NCBI GenBank assembly: GCA_001778355.1
Contig: MFGS01000180.1
Span: 1-17,959 of the forward strand
From: Candidatus Firestonebacteria bacterium RIFOXYA2_FULL_40_8
Lineage (GTDB): Bacteria > Oederibacteriota > D2-FULL-39-29
DNA: 17,959 nt
Direction: 5' to 3'
The notes under the pieces are model-generated. The model did no database searches, was not told the DNA's origin, and worked only from the letters and a program-made list of their open reading frames with translations. A program made the translations under genes and the position numbers. Shown here piece after piece: positions 1 to 7,795 of the stretch (position 1 is its first letter; every line of letters begins with the position of its first letter).

Positions 1-135
1 CGCAGAAAGTTTAGGATGATAACAAAGGCGGGGAATATGAACCCCCGCGGCATCCGCAGCCTGCATTACCGTGAAATCTGCGGGTACGGATATTTTATTT
101 CCGTCTATTGTTAAATTTATCTGTTTTTTATCCAT
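1..135 (-). CDS. HydA/NuoG-like iron-sulfur subunit, N-terminal fragment
   Basis: This is the first 45 codons of a gene that runs off the left edge. The reading starts MDKKQINLTIDGNK and reaches IPRLCYHPKLSA. This is the beginning of a plant-type [2Fe-2S] ferredoxin fold as found at the N-terminus of HydA and NuoG; C38 would be the first cluster ligand. The ATG lies one base after the TAA of the 1065-aa fusion gene, so the two are surely co-transcribed and translationally coupled. In context it should be the iron-sulfur partner of the NuoF-GltD fusion, accepting or donating ferredoxin electrons. Whether it carries an H-cluster domain (a second [FeFe] hydrogenase) or lacks it (a Stn-type transhydrogenase subunit) cannot be seen here. 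The ferredoxin-domain call is fairly safe; the complex assignment is inference. Confidence 0.8.
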   Translation of the reverse strand, partial: MDKKQINLTIDGNKISVPADFTVMQAADAAGVHIPRLCYHPKLSA

Positions 136-136
136 T

Positions 137-3100
137 TTATTCTGCCTCCTTTTTGTCACACCGCAAGCATCTGTCCGCCTCTTCCATCGCCTGACTCTTT
201 CCATACCCGAGGTCAACTTCCGTAAAAGCCTGTAATCTTTTTTCCATGCTTAACTGCGCATGCTTTATTCTGCATTTTTCTTTTACATCTTTAGAAGGAT
301 CAATATACTCGACAGTTTTTCTTTCTCCTTTTATTACATACCTGTCTTTAAAAAGATCCTGACCCCGAAGGTACCTGTCTATTGAGGCTGCTGCTTTTTC
401 CCCATCGGCAACGGATTCTATTACCGTACCGCCTCCGGTCACGACATCCCCGCCTGCAAAAACACCTTTAATATTCGTCGTAAAAACTCTGGAGTCAGCA
501 GCAAGTGTACCCCAGTCCGTCAGCTCCAGGTCATCCTTTAAAAGCTCTGTTCCCGAAGGTCTGCCGCCAATCGCACTGATTACGATGTCAACGGCAATAG
601 TGAATTTGTCCTCTGTCGCAACAGGACGTCTTCTGCCGGAAGCATCAAACTCTCCCGGTTTTGTATGCAAACATTCCAGCTCGGTTATTTTTCCGTTCTT
701 CCCCTTAATGGCATTTGGTATTAAAAGGAAATGGAGTTTTGCTCCTTCCTTTTCACACTCGGCAACCTCTTCCGGTATCGCCGGCATGTCTGACTTGTCT
801 CTTCTATATATAACGTGCACTTCGGAGGCACCTAGCCTGAGACATGTCCGCGCGACATCCATAGCCGCATTACCTCCGCCAACCACGGCAACCCGGCGCC
901 CGGTAACGGTAATGGTATGTTCCTTATCAAGGATTATAGAGTATACACCTTTTATCTTTTTGATCTTTTCTGTGTTGTAATTTTTCAGGAAAGAAAGAGA
1001 GCCCATAAATCCAAGCAGGTCGGTTCCCTGGATCTTTAAAGGTACTTCTTTCCATGCGCCGATAGCCATAAATACGGCTTTAAAGCCTTTTGTTTTAAGA
1101 TCTTTCAAGGAAATATCTTTTCCGAAAGTCACTCCGGTTTTGATCTTGACACCCGCTCCTTTAATCCTGTTTATATCCCTTTCCACTATATCTTTTGGAA
1201 GCCTGTATTCAGGAATGCCGATCCGGAGCATCCCGCCGGCAACTTTCTCAGATTCATAGATGGTTACCTGATAACCGCGTTTTGAAAGGTGATAAGCGCA
1301 GGATAAACCCGCCGGACCGCTCCCTATAACTGCCACAGGCTCCTTCAGTGTTTTCCCTTTATAACTTTCAACTTTAATATCCTTATCTCCGGCAGTATAG
1401 TCGGCCGCGAATCTCTTGAGCATCATTATTGCAACAGGATCCTCTATTTTTCCCCTTCTGCAGTTAGATTCACAGGGATGATGACAGACCCTTCCGCAGA
1501 CAGACGGCAGAGGATTTCTTTTTAAGATCAGCTCGATACTTTCCTTAAATTTTCCCTCACGGATATTCCCCACAAAACCGGGAATATCGATATTTACCGG
1601 ACAGGTATGCTGGCATGGTGAAACAAAAAGCTCGCCGCAAACCGCGGATTTGCATTTTCTATCTTTAATATGCGATTCATATTCTTCTCTGAAATATTTT
1701 ATCGTTGAAAGCACGGGGTTCGGCGCTGTCTGGCCCAGGCCGCAAAGCGCTGTTTTCTTTATTGTATTTCCCAGTTTTTCCAGTTTTTCAATGTCACCTT
1801 CTTTTCCTTCTCCCCTTGTAATTCTCTCCAGGATTTCAAGCATGCGCTTGGTGCCTTCCCTGCAGGGAGTACATTTTCCGCAGGATTCGTCCTGCGTAAA
1901 TTCCAGGAAAAATTTCGCAACATCGACCATGCAGTCTTTTTCGTCCATGACGATAAGGCCGCCTGAGCCCATAATAGAACCGGCAGAAATAAGAGAGTCG
2001 TAATCAATAGGCGTGTTCAGGAACCTTGTAGGCAAACACCCGCCGGAAGGACCTCCCGTCTGCGCCGCTTTATATTTTGTCCCGTTCTTTGTGCCGCCGC
2101 CTATATCAAAAACCACTTCACCCAGGGAGGTGCCCATGGGAACTTCCACCAGCCCCGTATTTTTTATCTTTCCGGCCAGGGCAAATACTTTCGTTCCTTT
2201 GCTTTTTTCCGTTCCTATCGAGGCAAAGTATCCTGAACCATCCAGCATAATTACCGGAATATTTGCCCACGTTTCCACATTATTAATCAATGTCGGCCTT
2301 CCCCATAATCCTTTAACGGCGGGAAAAGGAGGCCTGGTCCTGGGCATTCCCCGCATACCCATAATTGAATTTATTAGAGCCGTTTCTTCCCCGCATACGA
2401 ACGCCCCGGCGCCGAGTACAATTTCAATATCAAAAGAGAAACTGCTCCCGAGAATATTTTTCCCCAGTAAATTTTTTTTCTTGGCGTCAAGAATCGCTTT
2501 TTTTAATCTTTCAACGGCAAGCGGATATTCGGCACGGATATATACGATCCCCTGTGAAGCTCCGACAGCATACCCTCCGATAGTCATGGCCTCCAGAACG
2601 CTGAACGGGTCGCCTTCGATAACGCTCCTGTCCATAAAAGCACCGGGATCACCTTCATCCGCATTGCATATCACATATTTGACATCAGACTGCTGTTTCG
2701 CGACAAAAGTCCACTTTGTACCGGTCGGAAATCCGCCACCGCCTCTGCCTCTGAGCCCTGACTTAATAATTTCATCAATGACCTTATCCGGCGCGTATTC
2801 CATAAGTACTTTTGCAAGTGCTTCATATCCTCTAACCGAAAGGTAATCATCCAGGGATTCCGGATCGATAACCCCGCAATTACGGAGCGCCATCCTTTTC
2901 TGCCTGCTAAAATAATCAATATCTCCGAAAATATAATTCGACTTGTCAGTCAGATTATTAGCGCTTGAAACATACCCTTTTCCGCTGCATTTCAGATGCT
3001 TTACATTGTTCTTTACAACGTGGTTCAGGATTATCTGCCTGGCTTTTTTAGCGTCAACGTTTTCGTACTTAAAAGGCTTCTTTCCTGCCTGGAAAATCTC

Positions 3101-3334
3101 AACAGTCGGTTCAAGATGGCATCTTCCCACACACCCTTTCTGTCCGAGATGGACGCTTTTTATCTTCCTTTTTTTCAACTCATCCTGTATCGCGGCATAA
3201 ACACTTTTTGAACCGGCAGCGATCTCGCAAGTGGACATACCTACATTGATCCTTGTCTCACAAAGCCACTTTGGAAGATTTTCGTGAAGAGCTTTTTGTT
3301 TCATTTTATTCAGTGTTTCTATCGCATTACTCAT
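137..3334 (-). CDS. NuoE/NuoF-GltD fusion flavoprotein, StnB-like transhydrogenase subunit
   Basis: A 1065-aa cytosolic protein made of three modules. Residues about 25-110 form a thioredoxin-like [2Fe-2S] domain (GMSTCEIAAGS, C68 and C72). Residues 140-560 are NuoF/HydB-like: FMN/NADH loops GLRGRGGGGFPTGTKW (193-208) and CNADEGDPGAF (223-233), and a [4Fe-4S] site at C485, C488, C491 and C531. Residues 570-1060 are GltD/NfnB-like: an N-terminal iron-sulfur part with C574, C578, C613, C617, C621 and C625, an FAD loop GSGPAG (671-676), an NADPH loop VVGGGNAAMD (817-826) and a terminal CLRC. Having both an NADH/FMN and an NADPH/FAD module in one chain matches the architecture known for the Sporomusa-type Nfn (Stn) transhydrogenase, which couples NADH, NADPH and ferredoxin; that function is inferred by family. 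The ATG directly follows the TAA of the kinase gene, with AAGGAG 7 nt upstream inside the kinase end. Alternative: a subunit of an NADP-linked bifurcating [FeFe] hydrogenase. Confidence 0.88.
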   Translation of the reverse strand: MSNAIETLNKMKQKALHENLPKWLCETRINVGMSTCEIAAGSKSVYAAIQDELKKRKIKSVHLGQKGCVGRCHLEPTVEIFQAGKKPFKYENVDAKKARQIILNHVVKNNVKHLKCSGKGYVSSANNLTDKSNYIFGDIDYFSRQKRMALRNCGVIDPESLDDYLSVRGYEALAKVLMEYAPDKVIDEIIKSGLRGRGGGGFPTGTKWTFVAKQQSDVKYVICNADEGDPGAFMDRSVIEGDPFSVLEAMTIGGYAVGASQGIVYIRAEYPLAVERLKKAILDAKKKNLLGKNILGSSFSFDIEIVLGAGAFVCGEETALINSIMGMRGMPRTRPPFPAVKGLWGRPTLINNVETWANIPVIMLDGSGYFASIGTEKSKGTKVFALAGKIKNTGLVEVPMGTSLGEVVFDIGGGTKNGTKYKAAQTGGPSGGCLPTRFLNTPIDYDSLISAGSIMGSGGLIVMDEKDCMVDVAKFFLEFTQDESCGKCTPCREGTKRMLEILERITRGEGKEGDIEKLEKLGNTIKKTALCGLGQTAPNPVLSTIKYFREEYESHIKDRKCKSAVCGELFVSPCQHTCPVNIDIPGFVGNIREGKFKESIELILKRNPLPSVCGRVCHHPCESNCRRGKIEDPVAIMMLKRFAADYTAGDKDIKVESYKGKTLKEPVAVIGSGPAGLSCAYHLSKRGYQVTIYESEKVAGGMLRIGIPEYRLPKDIVERDINRIKGAGVKIKTGVTFGKDISLKDLKTKGFKAVFMAIGAWKEVPLKIQGTDLLGFMGSLSFLKNYNTEKIKKIKGVYSIILDKEHTITVTGRRVAVVGGGNAAMDVARTCLRLGASEVHVIYRRDKSDMPAIPEEVAECEKEGAKLHFLLIPNAIKGKNGKITELECLHTKPGEFDASGRRRPVATEDKFTIAVDIVISAIGGRPSGTELLKDDLELTDWGTLAADSRVFTTNIKGVFAGGDVVTGGGTVIESVADGEKAAASIDRYLRGQDLFKDRYVIKGERKTVEYIDPSKDVKEKCRIKHAQLSMEKRLQAFTEVDLGYGKSQAMEEADRCLRCDKKEAE

Positions 3335-5194
3335 TTAAGTGCTCCTTTTCCTTATTAAAAGGATAAATCTATTCCCTTTATTTGTGGATTCATGCGTTAT
3401 TTTTCCTTCATGCTTTTCCATTATTTCTCTTGAAATATATAGTCCAATACCGCTGCCTTTTATTTTTTCCGTACCGGGCAGCCTGGAAAACTTTTTGAAC
3501 AGCATATCCTGTTTTACCGCTGAGATCGGATCCGAGTCATTATAAAAAACAAATCTGAAATATTCGTCTCCCGGATCCTCATACGAAAGCACAATACTCC
3601 CGTTCTTTACCCCATATTTGACCGCGTTACTGAGTAAATTGTCACAGACTATAAGCATCAGCCCTTTGTCAACAAAGACTTTTATTCCCGAAGGAATGTT
3701 GTTTTCTATCCTAATATCCCTTTCCTGTGCCTGTTTTTCAAAATGCTGTATCGCAATCTTTACAACATCCTCTCCAAAGTCCAGTAAAGAAGACTTTATT
3801 TCCAGCTCTCTTTTTTCAATCCTTGAAAGATCAAGGTAATTTTTCACCATGCTTTCAAAATAATCAAGAATCCTGGCAACAGAATCTATGGCCTTTTTCT
3901 GTTTTTCATTGATCTCGCCCAAAAAACCTTCTTTAATTGAATAAATATTCATTACGATAGAGCCCAGAATGCCTTTAAGCTGATGAGAAACAAATCCCAC
4001 CATATCAAGGTAGTTCTTATTCGCGGCGTTCAATTTTTCATTGGCTTCGAGAATCTCCCGTCTGTCTTCATTTAAAGCCATCGCCATCGCGTTAAACGCT
4101 TCGGCAAGAATATTCAGTTCCGTTATTCCGGTATCCTTACTGACTCTGACATTTAAATCGTTATTTGCTATCTGCTTTACCGCCGCGGTCATCTGCCTGA
4201 AATGCCTGTCAATGGCTATTGAAATCCAGTAGGATATTATGATAAAAAGCAGCGTACTGATCAGGAGAAGAATAAGAAGATCTCTTCTCATAAGGTCTCT
4301 TATTTCAACAAAAGGCGCTTCCAATCTGCCTATATATAGTATGCCGACAATATTGCCTTTCGAATCTTTAATCGGGTCATAGGCCGTAATATACCATTCC
4401 TTTACAACAAAGGCCCTGTCTCTCCATTTATTCCCTTTAGTAATGACTTCATCATACACCTTTTCGGAAATATGAGTGCCTATTGCCCTTTCACCGTCAA
4501 AGGTCAGCACATTGGTCGCAACTCTTATGTCTTTAAGGAACAATGTTACTGTCCCGATTGATTTGCCCCTGTACTTCTGATCTTCGAAAATAATGCTGTT
4601 TATTTTATCCACTATTTCTGAATTCCTGTTCAGAAGTTTTCCGATCTTCAGCGTTCCCTTTTCCTGTTTTTTTACATCAAAGTAGGAAGCAGTAGCTTCC
4701 ATTACAAGCCCGTCTTTTAAATCACTTGCAGGTATTTTTTTTGCCATTTCAGTTTCTTTTGATTTTATAAAAGCCCTGTCGGAAAGGTTATTATTTAATT
4801 CTTTGAGCTCTTTTACCGGAATTATCCTTGTTTCTGCCCGGGGCCTGGTGCTTTCCGTTATTTTTTCATCCGGCATGGCAGGGGTAAAAACAATATAGTC
4901 AATTTTGTACTTTTCTTTGATTTTGCTTAATAAGGCCTTATTGGTGCGGTATTCACTGCAGTGGGCTCCCGAGACAAAATCCGCGACGGTCTTCAGATTT
5001 TCTACTTCATTATTATATTCATTCCACGCGGAATTAATATTTCTGGCAACTTCGCGCTGGGCCCGGCCGTACACATTATCGGAAATGAAAAAGCTTCCGT
5101 AGGTAAATATCAGAATGCCGATGATGATAATTACCAGCAGAAAGCTTAGAAACAGCCTAACTTTGAACGGGATTTGTCTTATTCTGTTTTTCAT
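3335..5194 (-). CDS. membrane sensor histidine kinase with extracytoplasmic Cache-like domain
   Basis: A 619-aa protein. A short basic N-terminus leads to a membrane segment at about 13-34. An extracytoplasmic region at about 38-300 looks like a Cache-type ligand sensor (segments around TVTLFLKDIRVATNV and GNIVGILYIGR). A second membrane segment at about 305-328, a HAMP domain at 328-380, a HisKA helix with phospho-acceptor H404 in FVSHQLKG, and a HATPase domain follow. The HATPase has an N-box at LLSNAVKYG and a G-box at GSGIGLYISRE (580-590). The usual DxGxGI box is replaced by NDSDPIS. The start has AAGGGA upstream and lies 38 nt inside the end of rex; its stop abuts the ATG of the fusion gene. 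No response regulator is visible in the window. Its position between a redox repressor and a redox enzyme suggests it senses a metabolite or redox-linked signal, but the ligand is unknown. Confidence 0.9.
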   Translation of the reverse strand: MKNRIRQIPFKVRLFLSFLLVIIIIGILIFTYGSFFISDNVYGRAQREVARNINSAWNEYNNEVENLKTVADFVSGAHCSEYRTNKALLSKIKEKYKIDYIVFTPAMPDEKITESTRPRAETRIIPVKELKELNNNLSDRAFIKSKETEMAKKIPASDLKDGLVMEATASYFDVKKQEKGTLKIGKLLNRNSEIVDKINSIIFEDQKYRGKSIGTVTLFLKDIRVATNVLTFDGERAIGTHISEKVYDEVITKGNKWRDRAFVVKEWYITAYDPIKDSKGNIVGILYIGRLEAPFVEIRDLMRRDLLILLLISTLLFIIISYWISIAIDRHFRQMTAAVKQIANNDLNVRVSKDTGITELNILAEAFNAMAMALNEDRREILEANEKLNAANKNYLDMVGFVSHQLKGILGSIVMNIYSIKEGFLGEINEKQKKAIDSVARILDYFESMVKNYLDLSRIEKRELEIKSSLLDFGEDVVKIAIQHFEKQAQERDIRIENNIPSGIKVFVDKGLMLIVCDNLLSNAVKYGVKNGSIVLSYEDPGDEYFRFVFYNDSDPISAVKQDMLFKKFSRLPGTEKIKGSGIGLYISREIMEKHEGKITHESTNKGNRFILLIRKRST

Positions 5195-5813
5195 TACGTT
5201 CCCTTGCGTTCACATAGTAAATAACATTTTCAAGCTCGATTGCGAGATTCACATTATTTACTATTATCCGTTCAGGAACTTTTAAAGTAACGGGGGCAAA
5301 ATTTAAAATTCCGCGTATCCCTGCGGAAATAAGTATCTCGCTTACTTCCTGCGCGACCATGGAAGGAACGGCAAGAACGGCAACCCTTACTTTATGATTC
5401 CTGACATAATCAAAAACATCCTTGATAGGGTGAACCTGGATGTTATTAACTTTTACGTTTTTTGCGGGATCGGCGTCAAAAGCGGCGACAATATTTATAT
5501 CCTCTTTTTCAAAACCTTTATATCTTGTTAAAGCGCTTCCAAGATTTCCGGCACCGACAAGGATAACCTTCTGGATTTCGTCTTTTCCGAGAATGTAGTT
5601 AATTTTTTCGATAAGATTGTCAATGAGATAGCCGCCTTTTTTATTACCTGAAATTCCAAAAAGGGAGAAATCTTTTCTTACCTGAGTCGCGGTCACTCCG
5701 GTAGCTTCACCGAGATTATCCGAAAAGATCTTCACATAACCCAATTCTTTAAGATCTTTAAGCGTTCTCCGGTACCTGCAGAGCCTTAATATACAGCTTT
5801 TTGATTCTGACAT
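5157..5813 (-). CDS. rex: redox-sensing transcriptional repressor Rex
   Basis: A 218-aa homodimeric DNA-binding repressor of the Rex family, which leaves DNA when NADH is high. The N-terminal winged helix covers residues about 1-65 with the recognition region TATQVRKDFSLFG (41-53). A Rossmann domain follows with the NADH loop VGAGNLGSAL (86-95) and the acidic strand end AAFDADP. An in-frame ATG exists at 5864, but it lies within the predicted promoter. The start at 5813 has AAAGGTGG seven bases upstream and gives the normal family length, so I chose it. The 3' end overlaps the kinase gene by 38 nt. Rex in this position is expected to control the hydrogenase and transhydrogenase genes around it; operator-like sites in the window support this. 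Confidence 0.95.
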   Translation of the reverse strand: MSESKSCILRLCRYRRTLKDLKELGYVKIFSDNLGEATGVTATQVRKDFSLFGISGNKKGGYLIDNLIEKINYILGKDEIQKVILVGAGNLGSALTRYKGFEKEDINIVAAFDADPAKNVKVNNIQVHPIKDVFDYVRNHKVRVAVLAVPSMVAQEVSEILISAGIRGILNFAPVTLKVPERIIVNNVNLAIELENVIYYVNARERNEKQNKTNPVQS

Positions 5814-5815
5814 TA

Positions 5816-5833
5816 TTGTTCCACCTTTCACAT
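5816..5833. promoter_or_regulatory. possible Rex operator over the rex ribosome binding site
   Basis: On the plus strand the site reads TTGTTC-N6-TCACAT. The right half is identical to the right half of the strong site before the [FeFe] operon read on the minus strand (TCACAT), and the left half keeps TTGT. It covers the AAAGGTGG ribosome binding site and part of the leader. Autoregulation is common for Rex, but this site is degenerate, so the call is weak. Confidence 0.3.
5821..5828 (-). promoter_or_regulatory. ribosome binding site deciding the rex start
   Basis: The minus strand reads AAAGGTGG, seven bases before the ATG at 5813. The upstream in-frame ATG at 5864 has no comparable site, which fixes the rex start. 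Confidence 0.7.
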
Positions 5834-5844
5834 TAACAATGAGT

Positions 5845-5873
5845 ACTTTACCAGTTTCTATCATTTATGTCAA
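5845..5873 (-). promoter_or_regulatory. sigma70-type promoter of rex and downstream genes
   Basis: A perfect -35 TTGACA (5868-5873) is followed after 17 bp by TAAAGT (5845-5850), preceded by TGG, which gives an extended -10. Transcription would begin near 5838, leaving a leader of about 25 nt before rex. It implies that rex, the kinase and the transhydrogenase genes form their own transcription unit, separate from hydA. Confidence 0.6.
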
Positions 5874-6038
5874 GATTATTGTGAATTCAGTTACGTCCGC
5901 GTAATACGCCCGCTATGGAACGCATTGTTATTACAGGCATATTCCGCTTTGCAGCATTGCTATTTTTTAATATAACAGATATTTCTTATTATGAGAGATA
6001 AAATGTATAACTTATTGCTACTATGTTTCACTTAATTG

Positions 6039-7790
6039 TCACCTTACATATATCGGCCTGGCTTTGTAATCAGTGTGGCACAGCTTATGCGACTTTTCGC
6101 CCAGGGGTTTTCCAAGATAATCTTTATATAGTTTTTTTACATAAGGGTTCTTGTGCGAACAGCGCAACTCCCTATCCTTATCATCCTGATAAATCGCTGC
6201 CGCCCGTTTTAATCTCAAGGCATCTGTAACGTTATATGGCTGACCGCCGCCGCCGACACATCCGCCCGGGCAGGCCATAACTTCAATAAAATGATAAGGT
6301 ATTTCTTTTCCTTCTTTCTTTGCCTGTCTGATCCTGTTTAGGACTTCTTCGACATGAGAAAGCCCGTGCGCTACGGCAATCCTTATTTTGGTCCCGTTAA
6401 TATCTATCTCCGCTTCTTTTATGAACTCAAGGCCCCTGGTCTTAATAAAATTAACATCTTCCAGCTCTTTACCTGTAACAAGATTATACGCTGTCCGGAG
6501 AGCCGCTTCCATTACGCCGCCGGTCGCGCCGAATATTACACCGGCTCCCGTATAATCACCGAGCAGGCTGTCTGCTTCTTCATCCGGCAAATTCATAAAA
6601 TCAATCCCCGCCTGTTTTATCATACGCGCCAGTTCACGCGTGGTAATGGCAACATCAATGTCCTGAAATCCGGAGGCGAACATTTCGTCGGATCTGGTAA
6701 TTTCATATTTCTTCGCAGTACAGGGCATAATGGAGACCATGTATATCTTTGCCGGGTCTATTTTGTTTTTTTCCGCGTAATAGGTCTTGGAAAGAGTGCC
6801 TATGATCTCATGTGGCGATTTGCATGTGGAAAAATGATTAATCATGTCAGAATGGAATTTTTCCATAAAATCAACCCAGGCCGGGCAACAGGAAGTAATA
6901 AGCGGAAGTTCGCCCTTTTTGTGCACCAGGCGCTCAACAAACTCGCTCGCCTCCTCCATTATCGTAACATCCGCGCCGAAGTTGGTGTCAAATACCGCCT
7001 TAAAACCGAGCCTTCTGAAAAGCGCGTATAATTTTTTTGTAAGATTCTTTCCAACAACTCCAAAGGCCTCCCCTATCGCGACCCTTACGGCGGGAGCTAT
7101 CTGAATAACGCAGTACTTATCGCTGTTTTTTAACGCATCCCAGACAAGATGTGTATCATCCTTTTCAAATATCGCGCCTGTAGGACAGTGCGCTGAACAT
7201 TGACCGCACTTGACGCACGGGGATTCCGAAAGTTTGATATCTCCTGCCGGAGAAATCCTTGTATCCATGCCCCGCTCAAGGAATGAAAGGGCCCATACAT
7301 CCTGGCCTTTCTGGCAAACTTCAATACAGCGCCCGCAAAGGATGCATTTTGTCGGTTCGAGCACAATAGTACCGGTGGTTCCGTCCCGCGGAATATCTCT
7401 TAAGAATTTTTCAAAAATATCCTCCCGGATACCAAAATCCGCGGCCATACTTTGAAGTTCACAGTTATTATTTCTTCCGCATTTCAGACAATCATTCGGA
7501 TGATTGGACAGGATCAGCTCGAGCACCGTTTTTCTTACTTCTACGATATCAGGATCATTCGTGGTTATCTCCATTTTATCTTCAAGCGGCGTGCAGCAGG
7601 CGCGGAGCATTTTATTTGAACCTTTTACCTTCACAATACAAAGGCCGCAGGCAGCCGAGGGCGGAAGGTCCGGATGTTTGCACAGAGTAGGTATTTTTAT
7701 CTGTGCTTTTTTTGCCGCTTCCATAATGGTCGTACCTTCTTTAACCTCTACAATAATACCGTTGATCCTGGCTTCTATCATTTTATACAT
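6039..7790 (-). CDS. hydA: [FeFe]-hydrogenase catalytic subunit HydA, bifurcating type
   Basis: A 583-aa catalytic subunit that reduces protons or oxidises H2 at an H-cluster. Domains in order: a [2Fe-2S] ferredoxin (C37, C48, C51, C65/66), a His-ligated [4Fe-4S] (H97, C101, C104, C110), a two-cluster ferredoxin (C149/152/155/159 and C192/195/198/202), then the H-domain. All three H-cluster motifs are intact: TSCCPAW (299-305, with proton-transfer C301 and ligand C302), IMPCTAKKYE (C357) and EVMACPGGCVGGGGQP (C507, C511). The size and domain set match the A3/M3 class that works with HydB and HydC, often electron-bifurcating between NADH and ferredoxin. The first ATG has GGAG eight bases upstream, inside the end of hydB, with a gap of 5 nt. 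No H-cluster maturase (HydE, HydF, HydG) is in the window. Confidence 0.96.
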   Translation of the reverse strand: MYKMIEARINGIIVEVKEGTTIMEAAKKAQIKIPTLCKHPDLPPSAACGLCIVKVKGSNKMLRACCTPLEDKMEITTNDPDIVEVRKTVLELILSNHPNDCLKCGRNNNCELQSMAADFGIREDIFEKFLRDIPRDGTTGTIVLEPTKCILCGRCIEVCQKGQDVWALSFLERGMDTRISPAGDIKLSESPCVKCGQCSAHCPTGAIFEKDDTHLVWDALKNSDKYCVIQIAPAVRVAIGEAFGVVGKNLTKKLYALFRRLGFKAVFDTNFGADVTIMEEASEFVERLVHKKGELPLITSCCPAWVDFMEKFHSDMINHFSTCKSPHEIIGTLSKTYYAEKNKIDPAKIYMVSIMPCTAKKYEITRSDEMFASGFQDIDVAITTRELARMIKQAGIDFMNLPDEEADSLLGDYTGAGVIFGATGGVMEAALRTAYNLVTGKELEDVNFIKTRGLEFIKEAEIDINGTKIRIAVAHGLSHVEEVLNRIRQAKKEGKEIPYHFIEVMACPGGCVGGGGQPYNVTDALRLKRAAAIYQDDKDRELRCSHKNPYVKKLYKDYLGKPLGEKSHKLCHTDYKARPIYVR

Positions 7791-7795
7791 TTTTA

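Noticed and set aside
2013..2846. 277-codon open frame on the plus strand
   Set aside because: It lies entirely antisense to the conserved NuoF module, shows no domain, and has the composition of an antisense shadow.
5814..5864. Longer rex reading frame starting at the ATG at 5864
   Set aside because: The extra 17 codons lie in the predicted promoter, lack a ribosome binding site and exceed the usual family length; 5813 has a strong site.
5879..5896. TTGTGA half-site upstream of the rex promoter as a Rex operator
   Set aside because: Only the left half matches; the right half (TTACGT) does not form the inverted repeat.
5899..5909. Odd palindrome GCGTAATACGC between hydA and rex as a terminator
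   Set aside because: A one-base loop cannot form a hairpin of use and no T-run follows; at most a protein-binding site. No convincing terminator was seen behind hydA.
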